A DNA stretch of 64,000 bases from an uncultured Verrucomicrobiota bacterium (GTDB lineage Bacteria; Verrucomicrobiota; Verrucomicrobiia; Opitutales; Opitutaceae), in NCBI GenBank assembly GCA_903898675.1, contig CAIUGM010000038.1:1-64000 (forward strand), given 5' to 3'. The notes below the pieces were generated by a model, which did not search any database, was not told the DNA's origin, and was given only the letters and a program-made list of their open reading frames with translations. Both the position numbers and the translations under genes were made by a program. This document shows, in pieces, positions 1 through 9,368 of the stretch; within the stretch, counting starts at the first letter, position 1, and each line of letters begins with the position of its first letter.

Positions 1-551
1 AGCAGGGTGCCAGTGGTTGAAAGAGCCACTGATTGCGCGAGGTCGAGGGTGACGTCGCCCTGGGTATTGGGTGCGCGGGTGTCATGAACCGTGACGATTT
101 GGGCTCCGCTGCCAAAGTCCGGGCTGCTGATCAAGATGTAGTCACCGTTTTGCGGCTTCAATTCAGCGGGCGTGCTGACGACAATCGAGGTGTCAATCTG
201 GTGGGCCACTCCATTGGTCTTGGCGACCGGGCCCGCCATCACGCGATAGGTCAAACGGGATGACCGGGCGGGGGTAGTCCCGCTGTCCAGCGAGTAAATC
301 GGGGCCACCGAGGCCGGGCTCGTGACCGCCATGGAGACGTCGCGGTTGAAATATTCCTGAAAGAGCCGTGTATTGGCGACGGCTTCGTCGACCAGCATGT
401 TCTTCCGCACGATCTTCGAAGTCATGACGACGATGGCGGCGACCGCACCCAGCACGAGGACCGAGATTGCGAGGGAGGCCAGGATCTCGACGAGCGTGAA
501 GCCGGCCTGGTTGGCCGGCTTGCGGGCAGTGGCGGCGAAGGAAATTTTCAT
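1..551 (-). CDS. Prepilin-type N-terminal cleavage/methylation protein (pseudopilin), truncated by window edge
   Basis: Minus-strand translation from ATG at 551 reads MKISFAATARKPANQAGFTLVEILASLAISVLVLGAVAAIVVMTSK..., with a GFTLVE prepilin motif and hydrophobic helix; open to position 1. ATG overlaps the upstream stop (ATGA). Confidence 0.8.
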   Translation of the reverse strand, partial: MKISFAATARKPANQAGFTLVEILASLAISVLVLGAVAAIVVMTSKIVRKNMLVDEAVANTRLFQEYFNRDVSMAVTSPASVAPIYSLDSGTTPARSSRLTYRVMAGPVAKTNGVAHQIDTSIVVSTPAELKPQNGDYILISSPDFGSGAQIVTVHDTRAPNTQGDVTLDLAQSVALSTTGTL

Positions 552-1174
552 GGTACGGCGCGGGTTACAGCCAGGCTCTGACTTTGGGTAATGCCCTTGA
601 TCGTGTACTTGATGGTGAAGGTGGCCTGGATGATCCGGCCGGCTGCAGCGTTGGTGCCGGGACCGTGCGCCTGGATGGCGCCGGTGTTGGGATCAAGATT
701 GTCGACCAACTCGGTCACCACCGCCTGGACCTGGGAACTGGCGGAACTGCCGAGGGTGACTGTGATGCCGGCGGTGGTGCCGGCCGTGACGGTGCCATTG
801 TTATCCGTCCAGCTCAGGCCCGTACCGTTCGGGGTCGTCGGCGTGGCGTCGAAAAAATTACGCAGGGCGGACGTCGCCGGGTCGGTGGTTTGCAGGCGCT
901 CAAATTTATCCGCGAAACTCAGGAGGACGGCGCGCGCGTTGTCGCGATGCCGGGCGAGCGTCTCCAGGTTGTAGGAATAGATGAGCATCCCGTAGACACC
1001 GAGAATGCCCATGGTGAAAACGGCGGTCGCAACCATAGCCTCCACTAACGTGACGCCGCGTTGCCCCTTCAGGTGGCGGCGGGACAGGAACCCGCGGAAA
1101 TATCCACCGGGCCGTTTGGTGTGATCGGGGGTCTCGAACATCGAATTATCGGTGGTCATCGGAGGGTGGACCAA
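548..1174 (-). CDS. Prepilin-type N-terminal cleavage/methylation protein (PilV-like)
   Basis: GVTLVEAMVATAVFTMGILGVYGMLIYSYN prepilin motif; 208 aa ORF; ATGA overlap with the next pilin gene. Confidence 0.8.
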   Translation of the reverse strand: MVHPPMTTDNSMFETPDHTKRPGGYFRGFLSRRHLKGQRGVTLVEAMVATAVFTMGILGVYGMLIYSYNLETLARHRDNARAVLLSFADKFERLQTTDPATSALRNFFDATPTTPNGTGLSWTDNNGTVTAGTTAGITVTLGSSASSQVQAVVTELVDNLDPNTGAIQAHGPGTNAAAGRIIQATFTIKYTIKGITQSQSLAVTRAVP

Positions 1175-1398
1175 ACCTGTAATTCACTGGGCGGGAAGGC
1201 GAACCTAAAAATATGTGAAACCGGGGAGCGCCGGACCGGCCGGCCAAGGGCATACCGTGCCGTCCGGACTCGAGGCCGGATGACGGTGTGGTTGTGCTGT
1301 CAGGCTTTCCCATTGGTGCGGAGCATACACGAATTAATGAAATCCGCCTAGAGGCCTCCGCGGGGAAAACAGACCCTGCCGGCTACGGCCATTCGGCC

Positions 1399-2091
1399 CT
1401 AGCCGGGGTTGTTTGGCCCGGTCGAGGAAAAGGGCACCGGCCGCGATTCCCGCACGAACAGTGCGGCGGCCTGGGACCGGCGCGAGACATGTAGCTTCTC
1501 AAACACGTTGCTGAGGTAATTTTTGACGGTCTTCTCCGCGAGCCCGAGGTCGGCGGCGACCTCCTTGTTGGTGTGGCCCTCGGCGATCAGGGCGAGCACC
1601 CGGCGCTCCTGCGGCGAAAGAATCGCGAGGGCATCCTGCGTCGCCGAGGAACCGTCCTTCACCAGCTGGATCACCCGGGCGGTGACCGCGGGATCGAGGA
1701 TGGATTTGCCCGCACTCACATCCCGGATGGCCTTGATGAGTCCGCGCGCATCGATCTCCTTCAGCAGGTAGCCGTGCGTCCCGGCCCGGATGGCCTCGTC
1801 AATCAAGGTGGGATCGACCACCGAGGTTAAGATCAGGACGCGGGTCTCGGGGAGCCGCTTCAGGATCTGGCGGCAAACGTCGAAACCGGTGCCGTCCGGC
1901 AGGCGGATATCAAGCAGGACCACATCCGGCTGGGTTTTCTGGCAGGCCTGCACGGCGGCGGCGACCGTGCAGGCTTCACCGACAATACTCAGCCCGGGCT
2001 CGGCGCTGAGCAGGGTGCGCAAACCCGTCCGGACGAGCTCGCTGTCGTCGACCAGCAGGACACGCACCGAGGAATTGCCTGGTTTGCTCAT
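1399..2091 (-). CDS. NarL/FixJ (LuxR-type) response regulator
   Basis: Receiver domain (VLLVDDSELVRTGL...DVVLLDIRLPDG...LTS...K) and C-terminal HTH LSPQERRVLALIAEGHTNKEVAADLGLAEKTVKNYLSNVFEKLHVSRRSQAA. Confidence 0.9.
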   Translation of the reverse strand: MSKPGNSSVRVLLVDDSELVRTGLRTLLSAEPGLSIVGEACTVAAAVQACQKTQPDVVLLDIRLPDGTGFDVCRQILKRLPETRVLILTSVVDPTLIDEAIRAGTHGYLLKEIDARGLIKAIRDVSAGKSILDPAVTARVIQLVKDGSSATQDALAILSPQERRVLALIAEGHTNKEVAADLGLAEKTVKNYLSNVFEKLHVSRRSQAAALFVRESRPVPFSSTGPNNPG

Positions 2092-2098
2092 GGGATGA

Positions 2099-3345
2099 TC
2101 AGATTGGCAGGGTCAGCACGACACGTGTGCCATCACCGGGGCGGCTGTCGATCCGCAAACTCCCGGCGAGGTGCGTGGCGCGGCTCTGCATGTTGCCGAG
2201 GCCGCAACCGGCGCCCGTCACTCCGCCGGTGGTGAAACCAGCGCCATTGTCCTGCACCAGCAACCCGACCTCGCGGTCTGTCCGGTGCAGGCGGACGGTC
2301 AGGCGCGAAGCCTGGCCGTGCCGGAGGCTGTTGCTGATCGCCTCGCGCGTGATTTGCAGGATCTCGGTGGTCTGACCGGGGTGAGAATGACGGCGGCATC
2401 CTCGTCGAGGGTGACGCTCAGGTTCACCTCCCGTTCGCCGCGCAACTCCTGTACCTGTTGCTCCAGCGCCGTCGCGAGGCTGAGCCGGCTCAGTTTTTCC
2501 GGGGCGAGCCCGGTGATGTAATTGCGGACATCGCGGATGATGCGGTTGAGGTTGCCGACGCATTGCCCGAGACGCCGGTCCGCCTCGGCGGGATTCGCGG
2601 CCAGCACCGTACGCGCGGACTCGACGGTCAGGCCGACGGCATAGAGGGTCTGGCAGATGTCGTCGTGCAACTCCCGGCCGAGCCGGACCCGTTCCGCCAC
2701 CGAGTGGTCGAGCAGGCTGCGGTTGACCTGCAGATTTTCCTCGGCGCGCAGGCGGGCGCCGTGCTCCCGGGCGAGGTCGACGGAGCGCTCATTCGAGATT
2801 TTGGCGAAGTGCTCGAGACCGGCGTTCTCCGCCCGGACCCGCGCCCAGGGCATGTTCGTGCCGCCATCGGCGACGGCGGCCCGCCGCGAACTCAGCAGCA
2901 CCAGCAACAGCGGCACGGTCGCGACCAGCAGGGAAAGCAGGACGGTCACGACCAGCGTGCGCTGATGCAACGCCTGCATGCGCAGCAGGGCCGGGCTGGC
3001 GAACTGCACCTGGGCCCGCCAGCCGGAAGCGCCGGGCAACTCCTGGACAAAGGTCAGTCCGGGGGAGTCCTTCGCCATTGGCACAGACTGGGCGTCCGGC
3101 TTCAACAATTGCACGCTGCCGCCGAGCAGGAGGCCGAGTTCGCGTTGAAAGGCGGCGTCCCACTGCTCCGGCCGCAGGCGGCTGAGAACCACCGCCTGGG
3201 TCAGGCGCACGCGCTGCTCCTCGATGGCCAGCGTCTGCAGCTGCCGGGTTTCGCGGGTCAGCCACCACTGCAGCGTCACCGTCGCGCCGAGGAAGAGCAG
3301 CAGCAGCAGCATGGCCAGGACGATCGAGCGGGTGATGGGGTTCAT
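2099..3345 (-). pseudogene. NarL-family sensor histidine kinase interrupted by a single-base frameshift
   Basis: ORF 2299..3345 carries a TM region and HisKA_3 (LGRELHDDICQTLYAVGLTVESAR) and then goes off-family. ORF 2099..2563, in a different frame, resumes with the HATPase (QITREAISNSLRHGQASRLTVRL...DNGAGF...GLGNMQSRA). The join is at the GGGG run near 2378-2381. Confidence 0.8.
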
Positions 3346-3437
3346 GGCAGTACTGGTCTGCTGATACGGCAGCTGTCGGCGCCTGTCGCGTCAAAATCTT
3401 CGACATTTGGACGGGGAGCACTAGTTTTACCCTTTTT

Positions 3438-4979
3438 ATGGGATCGTTCTACATCACCACCGCCATCGACTACGTCAACGGGTCGCCCCACCTGGGCCAT
3501 GCCTACGAAAAGGTGCTGACGGACGTCATCGCCCGGTTCCGGCGGCAGCTGGGGGACCGGGTGCACTTCCTGACCGGCGTCGACGAGCACGGCCAGAAAG
3601 TCCAGGCCAGCGCCCGCCAGCGCGGCATCCCGCCCCAGCAGTTTGCCGACGAGGTGAGCGCCGAGTTTCGCGCCCTGCTGCCGAAGCTTTCCATCTCCAA
3701 CGACGACTTCATCCGCACCACCGAGGAGCGGCACAAGAAGGTCGTGCGCCAGGTGCTCCAGCAGCTCTTCGACAAGGGCGAGATCTACAAGGCGGAGTAC
3801 CAGGGGTTTTACTCGACCCGCCAGGAGCAGTTCCTGCAGGAGAAGGATCGCAACCCCGACGGCACCTGGCCGGAGATTTTCGGCGAGGTGACCGAAATCA
3901 CGGAATCGAACTATTTCTTCAAGCTGCGCCAGTACCAGGAGTGGCTGGTCGGGTTCCTGGCGGCGCACGAGGACTTCATCTTTCCGCGCTACCGCCAAAA
4001 GCAGGTACTGGAATTCCTGAAGGAACCGTTGAACGACCTCTGCATCTCGCGGCCGCGGGAGCGGCTGGAGTGGGGCATCCCGCTGCCGTTCGACGAGGCC
4101 TACGTCACCTACGTGTGGTTTGATGCGCTGCTGAACTACTATTCCGCCGTCGCGGACCAGCCCGGCGTCTGGCCGGCCGCCTGGCACGTCATCGGCAAGG
4201 ACATTTTGGTCCCGCCGCATGCCGTTTACTGGCCGATCATGCTGCACGCGGCCGGACTGCCGCTGCCCGGGGGCATCATCGCCCACGGCTGGTGGATGCA
4301 GAGTGGATCCAAGATGTCGAAGAGCACGGGCAACGCCCTCAACCCGCTGGACCTCGTCGCGGAGTTCGGTGCCGACGCCTTCCGCTATTTCCTGATCCGC
4401 GAGATGAACGTCGGCCAGGACAGCGACTTCACGCGCGAGCAGTTTCTCGTCCGCTACAACAGCGAACTTGCCAACAACCTTGGCAACCTGGTCAACCGGA
4501 CGCTCAACATGACGACACGCTTCGCCGCCGGCGTGGTGCCCGCGGCCGGCCCGGCGGAGGACCTGGAGCGGGCACTGCAGGACTTGTGGACGAAGACCCG
4601 CGACGAATTCATTCCGCTCTGCGAGGGCTTCCAGTTTCACACCGCGCTCGAGCGCGCGATGTTCTTCCTGACGGAGACCAACGCCTACATCGAGAAGCGG
4701 GCTCCGTGGAAGCTCGGCAAATCCGCCGCGCCGTCGGACCAGGCGCTGCTGCGCACCGCCCTGGCCACCATGGCCGAGGCGCTCCGGCTCGCGGTCGCGC
4801 TCATCCAACACGTCACGCCCGGGACCACGGAAAAAATCAATGCGGTCCTCGGCTACACCCCGGGCCCGGTCTGGCGCGAGGAACTCGTCTGGGGCACGAA
4901 GCTCACAGGTGCCACGGTCGCGCCGGCGCTGGTGCTTTTCCCGCGACCGGCCCCGCCGGCGGGGGAGAAGAAAGGGTAG
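3438..4979 (+). CDS. metG: Methionine--tRNA ligase
   Basis: FYITTAIDYVNGSPHLGHAYEKVLTDVIARF, TGVDEHGQKVQ and KMSKSTGN signatures of class I MetRS. Confidence 0.95.
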   Translation: MGSFYITTAIDYVNGSPHLGHAYEKVLTDVIARFRRQLGDRVHFLTGVDEHGQKVQASARQRGIPPQQFADEVSAEFRALLPKLSISNDDFIRTTEERHKKVVRQVLQQLFDKGEIYKAEYQGFYSTRQEQFLQEKDRNPDGTWPEIFGEVTEITESNYFFKLRQYQEWLVGFLAAHEDFIFPRYRQKQVLEFLKEPLNDLCISRPRERLEWGIPLPFDEAYVTYVWFDALLNYYSAVADQPGVWPAAWHVIGKDILVPPHAVYWPIMLHAAGLPLPGGIIAHGWWMQSGSKMSKSTGNALNPLDLVAEFGADAFRYFLIREMNVGQDSDFTREQFLVRYNSELANNLGNLVNRTLNMTTRFAAGVVPAAGPAEDLERALQDLWTKTRDEFIPLCEGFQFHTALERAMFFLTETNAYIEKRAPWKLGKSAAPSDQALLRTALATMAEALRLAVALIQHVTPGTTEKINAVLGYTPGPVWREELVWGTKLTGATVAPALVLFPRPAPPAGEKKG

Positions 4980-5000
4980 GGGCGCTTGCCCCAAGCGCTC

Positions 5001-5022
5001 AGGCCGTTGCAGGCAACGGCCT
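5001..5022. repeat. Perfect inverted repeat AGGCCGTTGC-AG-GCAACGGCCT between metG and menF
   Basis: 10-bp perfect arms with a 2-nt loop, read directly. Confidence 0.75.
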
Positions 5023-5042
5023 CGCCACCAAACATCGCGCGC

Positions 5043-6464
5043 ATGACCATCCTCCCCGTCAACCCCACCGAGAACGTCACCCCGGAGTCGTTGCAGGCCT
5101 TCCTGCGGCAGTGCGCCGGCCTGGCCCGGGCCGCGGGGCGGCCCCAGCTCGTGAGCATCAGCCTGGCGGTGGATCATCTCGATCCCCTGGCGGTGCTGGA
5201 ATCGATCTTCGAGCCGGACCAGCTGCATTTTTATGCGGAGCGGCCCGCGCAGGGTTTTGCGGTCGCCGGCGCCGAGGCGGTGTTGGAATTCACCACCGCG
5301 GGCGCGGACCGCTTTGCGGCGGCCCGGGATCGCATCGCGCAGGTGTTGACCGACACCATCGCAGTCGGGCCGCTGGCCGAGCCGTTCGCCGGCCCGCATT
5401 TCTTTTTGGCCAGCGGTTTCGCGCCCGAGTCTCCGGCGGACGCGGCGTTCCCGGCCCTGCGGCTGTTCGTCCCGCGCTGGCAGGTGGCGCGCAGTGGCGA
5501 CAGCACGGTGGCCGTGGCGAACCTGCTGGTGGCACCGGACGCACCGGTGGACCTGCTGGCGGCCAAGGTCTGGAAGGCCCACGCGAAATTCCGGGCGTTC
5601 GACTACCGGCAGGCCCGGCGCAAGGATCGTCCGACCACCCCCACGCGCGTCGAGGAAATCGGCGGCGAAGGTTGCTACCTCCGCGCCGTGGCCACGGCGA
5701 TGGAGGAGATCGGGCGCGGGGATTACCGGAAGGTCGTGCTGGCGCGGGCGCGGCGGCTGACCACGGCGGAGGCCTTTCATCCGCTCGGGGTCCTGAATCA
5801 CCTGCGGCAGCATTTTCCCTCCTGCTACGCGTTCTCGATCGCGAACGGTCGCGGGCAGAGCTTCATCGGCGCCAGCCCGGAACGGCTCGTGCGGGTGGCG
5901 GGCGGGCGCATGCACACCGAGGCCCTGGCCGGCTCCGCGCCGCGCGGCGAGTCGGCGAGCGAGGACGCCGCCCTGGCCCGGACGCTCCTGCACAGTGAAA
6001 AGGACCGGCGCGAGCACCAGCTCGTGCTTGATTCCATCGCGCGCCGCGTGGCCGACCTCGGCCTGAAGCTGGAACACGCGGACCAGCCGCGCGTCCTTGG
6101 CCTCGCCAACGTGCAGCACCTGCACCTGCCGATCAGCGCGACGCTGCCGGCGGGGGTGCACATTCTCGACCTGGTGGCCCGGCTGCACCCCACGCCGGCC
6201 GTGGGCGGCACGCCCCGCGAGCCGGCCGTGGCCTCACTCGCACGCCTCGAGCCGTTCACCCGCGGCCTCTACGCCGGACCGCAGGGCTGGGTGGATCACC
6301 GCGGCGGCGGGGAATTTTTTGTCGGCATCCGCTCGGCGCTGATCGACGGGCACACCGCGCTGGTCTATGCCGGGGCGGGGGTGGTGGCCGGTTCGACGCC
6401 CGAGAAGGAATTTGCGGAAACGGAATTGAAGTTCAAAGCTCTGCTCGAAGCCCTGACCGATTAA
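5043..6464 (+). CDS. menF: Isochorismate synthase
   Basis: Chorismate-binding family: DYRKVVLARARRLTT, FIGASPERLVRVAGGRMHTEALAGSAPRG, LHPTPAVGGTPR, YAGAGVVAGSTPEKEFAETELK; adjacent to menD. Confidence 0.9.
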   Translation: MTILPVNPTENVTPESLQAFLRQCAGLARAAGRPQLVSISLAVDHLDPLAVLESIFEPDQLHFYAERPAQGFAVAGAEAVLEFTTAGADRFAAARDRIAQVLTDTIAVGPLAEPFAGPHFFLASGFAPESPADAAFPALRLFVPRWQVARSGDSTVAVANLLVAPDAPVDLLAAKVWKAHAKFRAFDYRQARRKDRPTTPTRVEEIGGEGCYLRAVATAMEEIGRGDYRKVVLARARRLTTAEAFHPLGVLNHLRQHFPSCYAFSIANGRGQSFIGASPERLVRVAGGRMHTEALAGSAPRGESASEDAALARTLLHSEKDRREHQLVLDSIARRVADLGLKLEHADQPRVLGLANVQHLHLPISATLPAGVHILDLVARLHPTPAVGGTPREPAVASLARLEPFTRGLYAGPQGWVDHRGGGEFFVGIRSALIDGHTALVYAGAGVVAGSTPEKEFAETELKFKALLEALTD

Positions 6465-8215
6465 TGACCCGGATTCCCGCCACCGCCCTCGACTACCGCA
6501 ACACGAACAGCCTGTGGGGCAGCGTGCTGGTGGAGACGCTGCACCGGCTCGGCTTGCGCCAGGCCGTGATTTCGCCGGGTTCACGGTCAACCCCGCTGAC
6601 GATGGCCCTGGCGCGGCATGCCGGCATCGAGTCGATTCCCGTGCTCGACGAGCGCTCGGCGGCCTTCTTCGCCCTCGGCCTGGCCAAGCGCGGGCAGCGC
6701 CCCGTCGTGCTGCTGTGCACGAGCGGCACCGCCGGGGCCAATTATTTCCCGGCGATCATCGAGGCGCAGGAGAGCGGCGTGCCGCTCCTGGTCATCACGG
6801 CGGACCGCCCGCCGGAAATGCGCGATTGCGCCTCCGGGCAGACCATCGACCAGCAGAAGCTTTTCGGCAGCCACGTTAATTTCTACCACGAGTTCGCGGT
6901 GCCCGCCGCCAGCCTGCCGCTCCTCCGCTACCTGCGGCAGACCGTGCGGCACGCGTGGGAGATGGCACAGTGGCCGGCCGCCGGCCCCGTGCACCTCAAC
7001 GCGCCGTTCCGCGACCCGCTCGTCCCGCTGGAAGACGGCACGGCGCAGGGCCTGCGGCAGCTGCTCGTGGAGGAGTCCTTCTTCGCCGCCGTGAAACCGG
7101 AGCCGCGCCTGCTCAGCCAGATCGAGCGGACGGATTTTTCCGCGGTCAAACGCGGCGTGATCGTGGCGGGGCCCGCGGAGGGCGGGGTTTCCCCCGTCGA
7201 TGTCGGCCTGCTCGCCGGTCTCGCGCGGGACCTCGGGTGGCCGGTCTTGGCCGACGGGTTGTCCGGCTTGCGCGGGGAGTCCGCGCATTTTCCCAATCTC
7301 ATCGCCCACTACGACGCGGTGCTGCGCAGCCCGAAGGCTGCCGCCCGGCTGAAGCCGGAGGTCGTGCTGTGTCTCGGCGGCTGGCCCACGAGCAAGGCGC
7401 TGCGCCACTGGCTCGAGGCCGCGGCGCCGGAGGTTTTCCTGGTGACGGGCCGCGCGCGCAATCTCGACGCCCTGCATCTGTCCACGCGCCACCTCCGCGG
7501 CGGGTTGCGGGCTTTCGCCGGCGGCGTGGTTTCGCAGGGCCGGCAGTCCGCCACGTACACCGCCAGCTGGCGCCGGCTGGAAGCGGCGGCCGCGCGCAGC
7601 CTGGAGCAGGGGCTCGCGGCGGCGCGCCATTTCGAAGGCGCCGTAATCGGGAATCTGGCGGCACATTTGCCCGAGTTTACGCCGGTCATCGTGGCGAACA
7701 GCATGCCGGTGCGCGACGTGGAGTATTTCTGGCCGGCCAACAATCGTCCGCATCCGATCTATTTCAACCGCGGCGCGAACGGCATCGACGGGACGTTGTC
7801 CAGCGCCCTCGGCGTCGCCCACGGGCACCGGCCCGCCGTGCTGCTCACGGGCGACCTGGCGCTGCTGCACGACACCAACGGGTTCCTGCTCGGCCCGAAA
7901 TTCCAAGGCAGCCTGACGATCATCCTCATCAACAATTACGGCGGCGGGATCTTTGAGCATCTCCCGGTGGCAAAATTCAACCCGCCCTTCGAGGAATTCT
8001 TTGCCACGCCGCAACAGGTTGACTTCCGGAAACTGGCCGCGGCCTACGGGGCGGGCCATGTGCTGGTGCGAAATCCGGCGCACCTCGCCCAGCTCGCCGC
8101 GAAGCTGCCGAAGCAGGGCATCCGGGTGCTGGAAATCCGCACGGACCGGAAGCGCGACGCCGCGGTGCGGGCGAAACTTTTCTCGACCGCGGCCCGGGCC
8201 GTGACCAACGCCTGA
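6464..8215 (+). CDS. menD: 2-succinyl-5-enolpyruvyl-6-hydroxy-3-cyclohexene-1-carboxylate synthase
   Basis: ThDP enzyme: VISPGSRSTPLTMALARH, LCTSGTAGANYFPAIIEAQESGVPLLVITADRPPEMRDCASGQTIDQQKLFG, NRGANGIDGTLSSALG, GDLALLHDTNGFL. Confidence 0.95.
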   Translation: MTRIPATALDYRNTNSLWGSVLVETLHRLGLRQAVISPGSRSTPLTMALARHAGIESIPVLDERSAAFFALGLAKRGQRPVVLLCTSGTAGANYFPAIIEAQESGVPLLVITADRPPEMRDCASGQTIDQQKLFGSHVNFYHEFAVPAASLPLLRYLRQTVRHAWEMAQWPAAGPVHLNAPFRDPLVPLEDGTAQGLRQLLVEESFFAAVKPEPRLLSQIERTDFSAVKRGVIVAGPAEGGVSPVDVGLLAGLARDLGWPVLADGLSGLRGESAHFPNLIAHYDAVLRSPKAAARLKPEVVLCLGGWPTSKALRHWLEAAAPEVFLVTGRARNLDALHLSTRHLRGGLRAFAGGVVSQGRQSATYTASWRRLEAAAARSLEQGLAAARHFEGAVIGNLAAHLPEFTPVIVANSMPVRDVEYFWPANNRPHPIYFNRGANGIDGTLSSALGVAHGHRPAVLLTGDLALLHDTNGFLLGPKFQGSLTIILINNYGGGIFEHLPVAKFNPPFEEFFATPQQVDFRKLAAAYGAGHVLVRNPAHLAQLAAKLPKQGIRVLEIRTDRKRDAAVRAKLFSTAARAVTNA

Positions 8216-8236
8216 GCCGGGTTCTGCGGGCGGGCC

Positions 8237-9328
8237 TCAGGGCACGAGCGGCAGGTGGATCAGGAACGTGGTCCCCTTGGCGGAGGAGCGGAAATCGATG
8301 GCCCCGCGGTGGGCCTCGACGATGGAGCGTGCGACGGCCAGGCCGAGGCCGGTGCCGCCGGTCTTGCCGTGGCTGACAAAGGGTTCGAACAGGGTGGAAC
8401 GGATTTCGCGCGGAATGCCGGGACCGTTGTCGGAGATGGACAGGACGCACTGGCCGGCCACGCGGCGGGCGGACACGGTGATGCGGCCGCGCTTGCGCGC
8501 GACGAGCGCGTCGTGCGCATTGGTCACCAGGTTTTGCAGGACCCGGGAGAAACGGTCGGGATCAAGCATGAGCGTGAGCCGGCTGGGCCGGATGGCGAGC
8601 CGGACACCGGAGCGGGTCATGACGGCGGCATTGTCCTCCGCCAGCTGCCGGAACACTTCCTGCAAGGGGATGGGCCGGAGGCGCAGACGCGTCTCGCCGC
8701 GGGCGAACTCCAGCACTTCCTCGATCATGCCGCCCAGGCGGGTGACCTGCCGCAGGATGGTGGCGCAAAGCTCCTGAGTCTTCGGGTGCGGGTCGCGCTG
8801 GGCCAGCAGCTCGGTCACGAGCTGGATGGTGGTGAACGGGCCGCGGAAATCGTGGATCATCGTGTTGGCCATCTCGCCGATGAGCGTGATCTTCTCCTTG
8901 CGCACCACCTCCGTGACGTAGCGGGCGTTGGTGGCGCGGAGATTCTCGCTGAGGTGGCTGAAAAGCCGGAGCACGGTGTGCCACGGCGATTCCGAAAGCA
9001 GGCGGAGGAAGGCCTGCTGCGAGATGCGGCCGAGTTGCACCGGGCCATCGGCGATCGCGGCGGTGCTGCGCGTCGAGCCGTCGAGCACGCCCAGCTCGCC
9101 GAAATAATCGTCGGGGCCCTTGTAGGCGATCAGCTGCGGGGCGCCGCCGGGGGTTTTCTTGGTCAGCGCGACGCGGCCGGTCAGGACCAGGTAGATGCAG
9201 TCGGAGATGCTGTCCTCCGCAAAAATGACGGCCTTGTGGGGAAACCGGACGGGCCGCACCTGGCGGGCGAGCTTCGCGCCCTGCGCGGCGGGAAAGTGAC
9301 TGATGAAGCGGTGAGCGCTGGCGTCCAT
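8237..9328 (-). CDS. Sensor histidine kinase with N-terminal cyclic-nucleotide-binding domain
   Basis: cNMP-type domain (IFAEDSISDCIYLVLTGRVALTKK...YFGELGVLDGSTRSTAAIAD), HisKA-like MANTMIHDFRGPFTTIQLVTELL, HATPase NLVTNAHDAL, DNGPGIP, GGTGLGLAVARSIVEAHRG. Confidence 0.85.
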   Translation of the reverse strand: MDASAHRFISHFPAAQGAKLARQVRPVRFPHKAVIFAEDSISDCIYLVLTGRVALTKKTPGGAPQLIAYKGPDDYFGELGVLDGSTRSTAAIADGPVQLGRISQQAFLRLLSESPWHTVLRLFSHLSENLRATNARYVTEVVRKEKITLIGEMANTMIHDFRGPFTTIQLVTELLAQRDPHPKTQELCATILRQVTRLGGMIEEVLEFARGETRLRLRPIPLQEVFRQLAEDNAAVMTRSGVRLAIRPSRLTLMLDPDRFSRVLQNLVTNAHDALVARKRGRITVSARRVAGQCVLSISDNGPGIPREIRSTLFEPFVSHGKTGGTGLGLAVARSIVEAHRGAIDFRSSAKGTTFLIHLPLVP

Positions 9329-9368
9329 GGCCCGGAGGCAAGCAGCTCCGGTGCGGCCGCGCAAGGCG

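Noticed and set aside
3342-6188. 948-aa minus-strand ORF opposite metG/menF
   Set aside because: Antisense to two confidently identified genes; Arg/Gly/His-rich composition typical of spurious antisense ORFs in high-GC DNA.
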